Part shown: one piece after another, positions 8,259 to 15,600 of the stretch | Position numbering within the stretch: the first letter of the stretch is position 1 | Layout: each line of letters begins with the position of its first letter | Source: Geodermatophilus obscurus DSM 43160 | GTDB taxonomy: Bacteria; Actinomycetota; Actinomycetes; Mycobacteriales; Geodermatophilaceae | NCBI RefSeq assembly: GCF_000025345.1 | Contig: NC_013757.1 | Span: 5,084,001 to 5,148,000, forward strand | Length of the DNA: 64,000 bases | Reading direction: 5' to 3' | Made by a program: the position numbers and the translations under genes | Notes under the pieces: generated by a model | What the model saw: only the letters and a program-made list of their open reading frames with translations | Database searches by the model: none | What the model was told of the DNA's origin: nothing

Positions 8259-10073
8259 CTAGGCGAGCCGGTGCTCCAGGATGGCGAGCTCGTCCCACAT
8301 GGTGCTGGGGAGCTTGTCGCCGAACTTCTCGAACCACTCGGTGATCTGCGGGAGCTCGGCGCGCCACTCGTCCTTGTCGACGGCGAGGGCCTTCTCCACA
8401 TGCTCGCGGGTCAGGTCGAGCCCGGAGATGTCCAGCGAGTCCGGCGTCGGCACGTGGCCGACCGCGGTCTCCTCGGCCGCCGCGGTGCCCTCGAGCCGCT
8501 CGACGACCCACTTGAGGACCCGGCTGTTCTCGCCGAAGCCCGGCCACAGGAAGCCGCCGTCCTCGTCGCGGCGGAACCAGTTCACGTAGAAGATCCGCGG
8601 CAGCTTGGAGGCGTCGTGGGCCTTGCCGGTCTCGACCCAGTGGCGGAAGTAGTCGCCGGCGTTGTAGCCGATGAACGGCAGCATGGCGAACGGGTCGCGG
8701 CGGACCACGCCGACCGCACCGGTGGCGGCGGCGGTGGTCTCCGAGGAGAGCGTCGCGCCCATGAAGACGCCGTGGTTCCAGTCCCGGGCCTCGCTGACCA
8801 GCGGGATCGTGGTCTTGCGGCGGCCGCCGAAGAGGATCGCCGAGATCGGCACGCCCTTCGGGTCGGTGTACTCCGGCGCCAGGATCGGGCACTGGGTGAT
8901 CGGCGTGCAGAACCGGCTGTTCGGGTGGCTGGAGGGCTCGTCGCTGTCCGGCGTCCAGTCCCGGCCCTTCCAGTCGGTGAGGTGGGCCGGCGGCTCGTCG
9001 GTCATGCCCTCCCACCAGATGTCGCCGTCGTCGGTGAGGGCGACGTTGGTGAAGACCGAGTTGCCCTTGTCGATCGTGCGCATCGCGTTGGGGTTGGTGT
9101 CCCAGCCGGTGCCGGGGGCGACCCCGAAGAGGCCGAACTCGGGGTTGAGCGCGTAGAGCCGGCCGTCCTCGCCGAAGCGCATCCAGGCGATGTCGTCGCC
9201 GAGGGTCTCGACCTTCCATCCCGGGATGGTCGGCTCGAGCATGGCCAGGTTGGTCTTGCCACAGGCGGAGGGGAAGGCCGCGGCGATGTAGTAGGTCTTC
9301 TGCTGCGGGCTGGTCAGCTTGAGGATCAGCATGTGCTCGGCGAGCCAGCCCTCGTCGCGCGCCATCACGGAGGCGATGCGCAGCGAGTAGCACTTCTTCC
9401 CCAGCAGGGCGTTGCCGCCGTAGCCCGAGCCGTAGGACCAGATGGCCCGTTCCTCGGGGAAGTGCACGATGTACTTGGTGTCGCTGCAGGGCCACGGCAC
9501 GTCCTGCTGGCCCTCGTCGAGCGGGGCGCCGAGGGAGTGCATCGCCGGCACGAACGGCCGGTCGGTGCCCAACGCCTCGAGGACGTAGCTGCCGATGCGG
9601 GCCATGACCCGCATCGAGACCACGACGTACTCGGAGTCGGTCAGCTCGACGCCGAACATCGGGTTCTCGGCCTCGACCGGGCCCATGCAGAACGGGATGA
9701 CGTACATCGTCCGGCCGCGCATGCACCCGCGGTACAGCTCGGTCATGATCGACTTCATCTCGGCCGGGTCCATCCAGTTGTTGGTGGGCCCGGCGTCGGC
9801 CTCGTCGACCGAGCAGATGAAGGTGCGGTCCTCGACGCGCGCGACGTCGCTGGGGTCCGAGGCGCACCAGAACGAGTTGGGCTTCGCGTCCAGACGGGTG
9901 AAGGTGCCGGCGTCGACCAACTGCTGGGTGAGCCGCTCCCACTCCTCGTCGCTGCCGTCGACCCACACGACCCGGTCCGGCGTCGTCAGCTCCGCCATCT
10001 CCCGCACCCAGGCGAGCAACCGGGCGTGCGTGGTGGGGGCGTTCTCGAGACCGGGGGTGGCCACTGAAGTCAC
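8259..10073 (-). CDS. pckG: Phosphoenolpyruvate carboxykinase (GTP)
   Basis: Converts oxaloacetate plus GTP to phosphoenolpyruvate, CO2 and GDP, the entry to gluconeogenesis in actinobacteria. The 604-residue length is normal. Visible signatures are the kinase loop [13 protein letters not shown] (about 270), [15 protein letters not shown], the GTP-type [25 protein letters not shown] and [24 protein letters not shown] 10073 is chosen because GGATGGAGAC precedes it with good spacing. It is a single gene with a long upstream region that should hold its promoter; growth on gluconeogenic carbon presumably depends on it. Confidence 0.97.
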   Translation of the reverse strand: MTSVATPGLENAPTTHARLLAWVREMAELTTPDRVVWVDGSDEEWERLTQQLVDAGTFTRLDAKPNSFWCASDPSDVARVEDRTFICSVDEADAGPTNNWMDPAEMKSIMTELYRGCMRGRTMYVIPFCMGPVEAENPMFGVELTDSEYVVVSMRVMARIGSYVLEALGTDRPFVPAMHSLGAPLDEGQQDVPWPCSDTKYIVHFPEERAIWSYGSGYGGNALLGKKCYSLRIASVMARDEGWLAEHMLILKLTSPQQKTYYIAAAFPSACGKTNLAMLEPTIPGWKVETLGDDIAWMRFGEDGRLYALNPEFGLFGVAPGTGWDTNPNAMRTIDKGNSVFTNVALTDDGDIWWEGMTDEPPAHLTDWKGRDWTPDSDEPSSHPNSRFCTPITQCPILAPEYTDPKGVPISAILFGGRRKTTIPLVSEARDWNHGVFMGATLSSETTAAATGAVGVVRRDPFAMLPFIGYNAGDYFRHWVETGKAHDASKLPRIFYVNWFRRDEDGGFLWPGFGENSRVLKWVVERLEGTAAAEETAVGHVPTPDSLDISGLDLTREHVEKALAVDKDEWRAELPQITEWFEKFGDKLPSTMWDELAILEHRLA

Positions 10074-10447
10074 GGCGTCTCCATCCTCTGGGCACACCGG
10101 GCGGGGACCCGCCGGCGCTGTACTCGTGCTGCTCAGCTGTCGTCCGGGCCGCCGGGCGCCACGGGCGCCGATGGGGTTCCGGGTCCGAACAGCCTAACGG
10201 TGCGGACGACCACTGTAACCGTGAGAGATGTTACGTATAAGACGTCTACCCCGCGGGTCAGAAGACCCTGGTGGGCTGCGCGTCGACCCGGCTGGGTGGA
10301 CGGTGCACCGGCCCCCGCCGACCGTGCGGCCGTCCCCGGCGGCCCGGCCGATCCGGTCGCAGGAGCCCACTAGACGGGGGCCACCCCCTCGTCACCGTCG
10401 CCCCGCTCGGGAGTCCGCAGCACGGGAACGCCTGCGAGGAGACCAGG
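10074..10447. other. 374-base intergenic region upstream of pckG
   Basis: No convincing gene is present on either strand. It must carry the pckG promoter and leader. The stretch around 10180-10250 is markedly less GC-rich than its surroundings and holds a GTAAC/GTTAC inverted repeat, the likeliest regulatory part. The rest, toward the AHSA1 gene, shows no clear feature. Confidence 0.5.
10215..10234. promoter_or_regulatory. Possible operator GTAAC-N10-GTTAC upstream of pckG
   Basis: Five-base inverted half-sites separated by ten bases lie about 140-160 bases upstream of the pckG GTG, in the most AT-rich part of the gap. The half-site is the same GTAAC/GTTAC as in the palindrome over the arsR start at 11307-11330, but the spacing differs. 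Short arms make a chance match possible. Confidence 0.3.
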
Positions 10448-10975
10448 TCAGGAGCCGGTCGACATCCCGTAGACCGGCCCGGCGACCTCGACGGCGAAGT
10501 CGCCCCAGTCCCGCGGGACCGGGCGCCCGCCGACCTCGGCGTCGAACTTGTCCAGGTACCAGTGCCAGCCGGCGGCGAAGTCGGCGACGTCCGCGTCGGC
10601 GGCGAACACCTGGCGGAAGCGCAGGACCGTCCGGCCCTCCTCGGCCGACAGGTCCAGCTCGACGGACCAGTCGTCCTGACCCACCCACTCGACGACCAGC
10701 CGGCGCGGCGGGTCGCACTCGGCGATGCGCACCGTCTCACCCGCCGGCTCGTCCTCGTGGGTCATCGTGAAGGTGCCGGTACCGCCGGGTGCACGCTCGC
10801 CGTCGTAGGTGCCGATCCAGCGGGACAGCCGGTCGGGCTCGGTGAGCGCCGACCACACGTCCTCGACCGGGTCCGGCCAGGAGCGCCGGAACTCCAGGCG
10901 CTGCCGGCCGTCGTCCTCGGTGGTGACGACACCGCGGCGGGCCATCGCGTCGGACAGGGCGTCCTGCTGGGTCAT
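10448..10975 (-). CDS. AHSA1/SRPBCC-domain protein
   Basis: A 175-residue START/SRPBCC-fold protein of the AHSA1 (Aha1 C-terminal-like) group. Visible are the N-terminal strand LEFRRSWPDPVEDVWSALTE, the RLSRWIGTYDG helix, and the C-terminal amphipathic helix FAAGWHWYLDKFDAEVGG. The fold binds hydrophobic ligands, but no substrate is known. ATG 10975 overlaps the stop of the upstream arsR gene as ATGA, so the two are translated from one message. ArsR-AHSA1 pairs are very common in actinobacteria, where the regulator is taken to control its partner. Confidence 0.9.
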   Translation of the reverse strand: MTQQDALSDAMARRGVVTTEDDGRQRLEFRRSWPDPVEDVWSALTEPDRLSRWIGTYDGERAPGGTGTFTMTHEDEPAGETVRIAECDPPRRLVVEWVGQDDWSVELDLSAEEGRTVLRFRQVFAADADVADFAAGWHWYLDKFDAEVGGRPVPRDWGDFAVEVAGPVYGMSTGS

Positions 10976-11301
10976 GGCGTCTCTCCACTCCTGCGGGCCC
11001 GTCGGCCGCGGGCCATCTCGGTGTCCAGTGCGTCGAACCGCCGGGCCCACAGGTCGCGGTAGGGCTCCAGCCAGTCGTCGAGCTCCCGCAGCGGGCGCGG
11101 GTCGAGCGCGTAGAGCCGCCGGCGCCCCTCGACCCGGCTGCGGACCAGCCCGGCCTCGCGCAGCACGCGCAGATGCCGGCTGATCGCCGGCCGGCTCACC
11201 GGGAACCGCTCGGCGAGCTCGCCGGCGGCCAGTTCGCCCCGCGCCAGCAGGGCGACCAGCTCGCGCCGGGTCGGGTCGGCGAGCGCCGCGAGCGCCTCCA
11301 C
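10972..11301 (-). CDS. ArsR-family winged-helix regulator
   Basis: Small DNA-binding repressor of about 109 residues. The winged helix is clear: ALADPTRRELVALLARGEL, then the recognition helix VSRPAISRHLRVLREAGLV and the wing RVEGRRRLYALDP. No cysteine-based metal site (such as CxC in the recognition helix) is visible, so metal sensing is unlikely. The start is ambiguous: GTG 11301 begins right at the conserved domain, while GTG 11319 adds six residues inside the palindromic operator. GTG 11301 leaves the operator free just upstream. It is cotranscribed with the AHSA1 gene and probably represses its own operon. Confidence 0.88.
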   Translation of the reverse strand: MEALAALADPTRRELVALLARGELAAGELAERFPVSRPAISRHLRVLREAGLVRSRVEGRRRLYALDPRPLRELDDWLEPYRDLWARRFDALDTEMARGRRARRSGETP

Positions 11302-11306
11302 CCGGC

Positions 11307-11330
11307 ATGCGTAACACACTGGTTACGCAT
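11307..11330. promoter_or_regulatory. Palindromic operator over the arsR start region
   Basis: A perfect 9-base inverted repeat, atgcgtaac and gttacgcat, separated by six bases. It lies directly before (or across) the arsR start codon, the usual place for an ArsR autorepression site. The symmetry is exact; the binding protein is inferred from position. Confidence 0.8.
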
Positions 11331-11374
11331 TCGGCCAGGGGTTGGCGCGCGACCCCGCCGGGAACCGGGGACGC

Positions 11375-11647
11375 ATGACGGTCACCGACCCCGACGTCCC
11401 GGACCCGCTCAACGACCCCCGCACCCTGCAGGCCGACCCCGGCGCGTACGGGCAGGGCGGGGACCTCGCCTCGACCGAGGACGACGCCGTGTCGACCGGC
11501 GAGGACGAACTGACCGAGGACGACGCCGTGTCGACCGGCGAGGACGAACTGACCGAGGACGACCTGACCGCCGGCCGGGACGCGGCCGACGACGCCGGCG
11601 GTGGCGACGTGACCGGCGGCGCCTTCTCCGACGCCCCGCGCGGCTGA
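11375..11647 (+). CDS. Small acidic repeat-containing protein, function unknown
   Basis: A 90-residue, strongly acidic, probably disordered protein with no cysteine and no hydrophobic segment. It begins MTVTDPDVPDPLNDPRTLQ and contains two identical copies of EDDAVSTGEDELT plus the start of a third (EDD). ATG 11375 follows ggggac; codon use matches its neighbours. Not recognised as a named family. It lies 77 bases before another small orphan gene on the same strand, possibly cotranscribed. The ArsR operator lies just upstream on the other side. Confidence 0.6.
   Translation: MTVTDPDVPDPLNDPRTLQADPGAYGQGGDLASTEDDAVSTGEDELTEDDAVSTGEDELTEDDLTAGRDAADDAGGGDVTGGAFSDAPRG
11477..11554 (+). repeat. 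Exact 39-bp tandem duplication inside the small acidic gene
   Basis: Two identical 39-bp units (11477-11515 and 11516-11554) followed by nine matching bases of a third. The unit is thirteen codons, so copy-number change keeps the frame and alters the length of the acidic segment. Absence of any difference between units points to a recent event. Confidence 0.95.
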
Positions 11648-11723
11648 GACCGGGCGGTCCGTTTCAGGACCCGCCGACCGGGCACCCATCGGGACCCCAC
11701 AGTTCCCAGCGAGGAGGACCGCG

Positions 11724-11966
11724 ATGGCCACCGGTGAGACCGGCTTCGAGGACGTGACCTACGACCTCATCTCCGTGCAGTACCACTCGCTCAAGGCCGG
11801 GCACGACTACGGCCAGTACGTCCGCGACGCGGAGAACGCCGGGCTGCAGGACATCGCGGCCTTCTTCCGCGAGGTCATGGAGCAGGACTCCGCGCGGGCG
11901 CGGCGCTGCCACGAGTTCCTGCGGCAGATCTCCGGCACCGAGCAGGGCGGACCCGCGACCCAGTAG
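11724..11966 (+). CDS. Small conserved-looking helical protein, function unknown
   Basis: An 80-residue protein starting at ATG 11724 behind a strong gcgaggaggacc ribosome site. It looks wholly helical, with a ferritin-like pattern: YDLISVQYHSLKAGHDYGQY, FFREVMEQDSARARRCHEF. The His, Glu and Tyr positions resemble a half ferritin-like bundle, but with one Cys and no second metal motif the activity is unknown. It ends seven bases before the nested palindromic element, which may act as its transcription terminator. Confidence 0.75.
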   Translation: MATGETGFEDVTYDLISVQYHSLKAGHDYGQYVRDAENAGLQDIAAFFREVMEQDSARARRCHEFLRQISGTEQGGPATQ

Positions 11967-11972
11967 TGGCAG

Positions 11973-12074
11973 GGCCCCCTGCCCCCGCCTCTCGTGGAAG
12001 GACCCCGTCCTCCCCATCCCTCGCAAGCTCGGGGCGGGACCCTGGACGCGGCCGGCGGGACCCTGCAGGGGGCC
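11973..12074. repeat. Nested palindromic repeat (copy A of the dispersed family inside a second copy)
   Basis: The inner element, 11998-12053, reads AAGGACCCCGTCC, a core TCGCAAGCTC, then GGACGCGGCC. It lies between the two halves of an outer element: left arm GGCCCCCTGC (11973-11982) and right arm GCAGGGGGCC (12065-12074) are exact reverse complements. The outer halves also carry family flanks (CCCCCGCCTCTCG and GGCGGGACCC). This is best explained by one element inserting into the loop of another. It lies between a small orphan gene and the nitronate monooxygenase gene. Confidence 0.8.
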
Positions 12075-12105
12075 GCTCGGGACCGTCAGCGGGCACGATG
12101 GCGGC

Positions 12106-13068
12106 GTGATCCGCACACCGCTGACCCGCACCTTCTCCCTGGCCGCACCGGTCGTCGGGGCACCGATGGCCGGTGTGGCCGGGGGTGCGCTGGCCCGGGC
12201 CGTCTCGCTCGGCGGCGGCCTCGGGATGATCGGCATCGGCAACGCCGCCACGACCGACTTCGTCGCCGAGCAGGCGGCCATCCCCGCGGCCGACGGCCTG
12301 CCGTTCGGCATCGGTCTCATGGCCTGGGCGCTGGCCGAGCGCCCCGACCTGCTCGACGCGGCGATCGCCGCGGGCCCGGCGCTGGTGTCGGTCTCCTTCG
12401 GCGACGCTGCACCCGCCGCCGCGCGGCTGCACGATGCGGGCATCGCCGTCGCCGCGCAGGTGAACACCGCCGACGACGTCCGGCGGGCGCAGGCGGCCGG
12501 GGTGGACCTGCTCGTCGCCCAGGGCACCGAGGCCGGCGGGCACACCGGGCACCGGGCCACCCTGCCGCTGCTGCAGGAGGTGCTGACCCTGGCCGACCGC
12601 CCGGTCCTCGCCGCCGGCGGCATCGCGACCGGGGCAGGCATGGCCGCGGCCCTGGCCGCCGGCGCCGCCGGGGTGTGGATCGGCACGCCGCTGCTCGCCT
12701 GCCCCGAGGGGCTCAACTCCCCCGCCGCCCGGGCCCGCGTCTGTGCGGCCACCGGCGAGGACACCGTGCTAACCCGGGCGTTCGACGTGGCGCAGCGGCT
12801 CGCCTGGCCCGAGCGCTGGCCGGGACGGGCGGTGGCCAACGCCTTCAGCCGTGAGTGGCACGGCCGGGAGGCCGAGCTCGCGGCGGACGCCGAGGCCGCC
12901 CGCAGGGTGCAGGAGGCGCGCCGGACCGGTGACCTCTCCGCGGCGCCGCTCTACGCCGGGGAGTCGGTCGGCCTGGTCACCGCGGAGCGCCCGGCGGCCG
13001 ACGTCGTCCGGGACATGGCGGCCGGTGCCGAGCGAGCGCTACGGGCGGCCTGCGACCTGCTGACCTGA
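12106..13068 (+). CDS. NAD(P)H-dependent flavin oxidoreductase / nitronate monooxygenase family
   Basis: FMN-binding TIM-barrel enzyme of 320 residues. Family marks are the N-terminal PVVGAPMAGVAGGALARAVS, GGLGMIGIG, the substrate-side histidine segment AQGTEAGGHTGHRA, and the FMN phosphate-binding ITTG/TGAGMA region (PVLAAGGIATGAGMAAALA) followed by GVWIGTPLLA. Family members oxidise alkyl nitronates (for example propionate-3-nitronate detoxification) or reduce quinones; which applies here is unclear. GTG 12106 is the only sensible start, with a weak ribosome site, and the nested palindromic element ends about 30 bases upstream. Its 3' end overlaps the convergent DsbA-family gene by 30 bases. 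Confidence 0.88.
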   Translation: MIRTPLTRTFSLAAPVVGAPMAGVAGGALARAVSLGGGLGMIGIGNAATTDFVAEQAAIPAADGLPFGIGLMAWALAERPDLLDAAIAAGPALVSVSFGDAAPAAARLHDAGIAVAAQVNTADDVRRAQAAGVDLLVAQGTEAGGHTGHRATLPLLQEVLTLADRPVLAAGGIATGAGMAAALAAGAAGVWIGTPLLACPEGLNSPAARARVCAATGEDTVLTRAFDVAQRLAWPERWPGRAVANAFSREWHGREAELAADAEAARRVQEARRTGDLSAAPLYAGESVGLVTAERPAADVVRDMAAGAERALRAACDLLT

Positions 13069-13740
13069 CCGCGCGGTGTCGGCCCACGCCCGCTCCAGGA
13101 CCTGCAGCAGCAGGTCGACGGGCTGGGCACCGGCGGCGCCGTACCTGCGGTCGACGACGAAGAAGGGGACGCCGGTCGCCCCGAGCTCCTGGGCGGTGCG
13201 GAGGTCGTCGAGGACCGCCGCGCGGTACCGGTGGTCGGTGAGCGCGGCGCGCACCTCGGCCTCGTCCAGGCCGACCTCCACCGCCAGCGCAGCGAGCGAG
13301 TCGACGTCGAAGACCGAGCGTCCTTCCTCGAAGTGCGCGTGCAGCAGCCGCTCCTTCACCGCGCCCTGGAGCCCGCGCTCCGCGGCGAGGTGGATGAGCT
13401 CGTGGGCCAGCAGCGTGTTGCCGCTGACGCCGCTCGCCAGGTCGTAGTGCAGGCCCTCGCCGGCGGCGGTCTCCTCGACGTGCCGCATCATCCCGCGCAC
13501 GTCCTCGACCGGGCGGCCGAACCTGGCGGCCAACGCGGGGAGGGTCCGGTGGGTCTCGCCCTCGGGGGTGCCGGGGTCGAGCTGGAAGGACCGCCAGACG
13601 ACCTCGACCTCGTCCCGGTGGGGGAACCGCTCCAGCGCGGCCTCCAGCCGGCGCTTGCCGATGTAGCACCACGGACAGACGACGTCGGACCAGACCTCGA
13701 TGCGCACGGACCGCACCAACCCCGTCACCCGCGGGCTCAT
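13039..13740 (-). CDS. DsbA-family oxidoreductase, FrnE-like
   Basis: Thioredoxin-fold protein of about 233 residues with no signal peptide, so cytoplasmic. It opens RIEVWSDVVCPWCYIGKRRLEAAL, with the CPWC redox site and the FrnE-type YIGKRR that follows it, has the inserted helical domain (HELIHLAAERGLQ), and ends with the cis-proline region GATGVPFFVVDRRYGAAGAQP. FrnE proteins are disulfide isomerases of the DsbA2 group; the partner is unknown. ATG 13740 is taken, but GTG 13716 or 13707 would start closer to the domain. The 3' end overlaps the nitronate monooxygenase gene tail to tail. Confidence 0.88.
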   Translation of the reverse strand: MSPRVTGLVRSVRIEVWSDVVCPWCYIGKRRLEAALERFPHRDEVEVVWRSFQLDPGTPEGETHRTLPALAARFGRPVEDVRGMMRHVEETAAGEGLHYDLASGVSGNTLLAHELIHLAAERGLQGAVKERLLHAHFEEGRSVFDVDSLAALAVEVGLDEAEVRAALTDHRYRAAVLDDLRTAQELGATGVPFFVVDRRYGAAGAQPVDLLLQVLERAWADTARSGQQVAGRP

Positions 13741-13926
13741 TCCGGTCGGTGCGCCCCCGACCGCGCCCGGCCGTCCCCAGGGCTGGGGTCGAGGAAGACG
13801 CACCGCACATCCGCGCCGCCGGGGCGTGCGGAGTGGGGACCAGAGGGTCCCCGACGAGCGGCCGGGTGGCTCAGCGCAGGCCGGGGACGCCACCTGGTCG
13901 TGGGGTCGGCCGGGAGGCCGACGGTG

Positions 13927-14304
13927 TCACCGCACGCCGACGAGGTCGACGACGAAGACCAGCGTCGCGCCGGGCTTGATGACCCCGCCGGCGCCACGGT
14001 CGCCGTAGGCCTTGTGCGGCGGGATGGTCAGCCGGCGCCGGCCGCCGACCCGCATCCCCTGCATGCCCTCGTCCCAGCCCTGGATCACCATGCCGACGCC
14101 GAGCCGGAACTCCAGCGGGTCGCCGCGGTCCCAGGAGGCGTCGAACTGCTCTCCGCCGTCGTGGGTGACGCCGACGTAGTGGGCGCTGACCAGGTCACCG
14201 GCCTTCGCCTCGGGACCGTCGCCGACGGTGATGTCCTCGATCACCAGGTCGTCGGGCGCGGGGCCGGTCGGCGGCTCGACGTCGGGGCGGGTGGGCTCGG
14301 CCAT
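13927..14304 (-). CDS. FKBP-type peptidyl-prolyl cis-trans isomerase
   Basis: Single FKBP domain of 125 residues without a signal sequence; it catalyses proline isomerisation in folding proteins. Visible are the characteristic AHYVGVTHDGGEQFDASWDR, MVIQGWDEGMQGM with the active-site tryptophan, RRLTIPPHKAYGDRGAGG and PGATLVFVVDLV. The first 18 residues are Pro-rich and acidic. ATG 14304 follows a GGAG site, which fixes the start. Monocistronic; the next upstream gene is divergent. Confidence 0.95.
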   Translation of the reverse strand: MAEPTRPDVEPPTGPAPDDLVIEDITVGDGPEAKAGDLVSAHYVGVTHDGGEQFDASWDRGDPLEFRLGVGMVIQGWDEGMQGMRVGGRRRLTIPPHKAYGDRGAGGVIKPGATLVFVVDLVGVR

Positions 14305-14402
14305 CGGTTCTCCAGGGGATCGGTGCCGGGTGGGTCCCGACGGTCGGCTCCCATCCAAACAGCGGTTCCCCCGGGTCGCCGGGCGGACTACGGTCCGGCG
14401 GC

Positions 14403-14792
14403 GTGATCGACCACCTGGGGCTGCAGTCCGCCGACGTCCCGGCCGCCGTGGCCTTCTACACCACGGTGTTCGCGCCGGCGGGCCTGCGGGAAGCGATGCG
14501 GTACGAGACGCCGGGTGGCCCCGTGGTGGGGATCTGCGGGCCTGACGGGTTCCCGCAGCTGTGGCTCAGCCCGCTGGCCGAGGGCACCGAGCGGCCGGTG
14601 CACCTGGCGCTGCGGGCGCCGTCGCGGGAGGCGGTGGACGAGGTGTTCGCGCTCGTCCGGGCTCAGGGCGCCGAGGTGCTGCACGAGCCGCGGGTCTGGC
14701 CGGAGTACCACCCCGGCTACTACGGCGTCTTCTTCCGGGACCCCGACGGCAACAACGTCGAGGCGGTCCACCACACGCCACCCGAGGAGTGA
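14403..14792 (+). CDS. VOC-family (glyoxalase-like) protein
   Basis: A 129-residue vicinal oxygen chelate fold protein: MIDHLGLQSADVPAAVAFY start, and the second metal-ligand region YYGVFFRDPDGNNVEAVHH. Histidine near the N-terminus, His in VHLALRAPSR and Glu in NNVEAV could bind a metal as in glyoxalase I or fosfomycin-resistance-like enzymes. The substrate is unknown. GTG 14403 starts right at the conserved strand. Its stop codon abuts that of the convergent SDR gene at 14793 with no bases between. Confidence 0.85.
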   Translation: MIDHLGLQSADVPAAVAFYTTVFAPAGLREAMRYETPGGPVVGICGPDGFPQLWLSPLAEGTERPVHLALRAPSREAVDEVFALVRAQGAEVLHEPRVWPEYHPGYYGVFFRDPDGNNVEAVHHTPPEE

Positions 14793-15542
14793 TCAGCGGC
14801 CGCCGGCGACGTCGAGCAGGCTGCCGGTGCAGTAGCCCGCACCGTCGCCGAGCAGCCACAGCACCGCATCGGCCACCTCCTCCGCGCGACCGGCCCGGCC
14901 CATCGGCACCGTCGGCCCCACCCGCGCGACCCGGTCGGGCTGGCCGCCGCTGGCGTGGATCTCCGTCTCGATGATCCCGGGCCGCACGACGTTGACCCGG
15001 ATCCCCTCCCCGGCCACCTCGCGGGCGAGGCCGACCCCGAGGGTGTCGACGGCGCCCTTGCTGGCCGCGTAGTCGACGTACTCGCCGGGCGATCCGAGCC
15101 TGCTGGCGGCCGAGGAGACCAGCACGATGGACCCGCCCGAGCCGCCGTGCCGGGTGGACATCCGCAGCACCGCCTCCCGGCAGCACAGGACGGTGCCGAG
15201 CACGTTCACGGCCAGCATCCGCTGCACCCGCTCCGCGGTCAGCTCGTCGACCCGCGCCCGCTGTCCCACGATCCCCGCGTTGGCCACCAGCCCGGTCACC
15301 GGACCGAGGCCCTCGGCGGCGGCGGCGAAGGCGGCCAGGACGTCGTCCTCGACCGAGACGTCGGCGCGCACGGCGCACGCGGTCCCGCCGGCGGCCTCGA
15401 TGCCGGTCACGACGGCGGCGGCCGCGGCCTCGTCGTCCCGGTACGTGAGAGCGACCGACCACCCGGCCGCCGCCGCGGCGCGCGCGGTCGCCGCGCCGAT
15501 GCCGCGGCTGCCGCCGGTCACGAGCACCACACCAGGAGGCAC
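14793..15542 (-). CDS. Short-chain dehydrogenase/reductase (SDR)
   Basis: Classical SDR of about 249 residues: nucleotide-binding TGGSRGIG near the start, NAG (LVANAGIV), catalytic Ser in LVSSAASRLGSPGEY, and YAASK with the catalytic Tyr and Lys. The following VVRPGIIETEIHASGG and C-terminal CTGSLLDVAGGR are typical. An arginine-rich stretch after the glycine motif is lacking, so the cofactor is unclear. GTG 15542 is chosen because the Rossmann fold starts five residues later; no strong ribosome site is seen. It is divergent from the alpha-glucosidase. Substrate unknown. Confidence 0.9.
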   Translation of the reverse strand: MPPGVVLVTGGSRGIGAATARAAAAAGWSVALTYRDDEAAAAAVVTGIEAAGGTACAVRADVSVEDDVLAAFAAAAEGLGPVTGLVANAGIVGQRARVDELTAERVQRMLAVNVLGTVLCCREAVLRMSTRHGGSGGSIVLVSSAASRLGSPGEYVDYAASKGAVDTLGVGLAREVAGEGIRVNVVRPGIIETEIHASGGQPDRVARVGPTVPMGRAGRAEEVADAVLWLLGDGAGYCTGSLLDVAGGR

Positions 15543-15600
15543 GGTCGAACCGTAGCGCGGAGCGGGTGCGGGACGCCGCACGCCGTGCTGGGCTGGGCGC

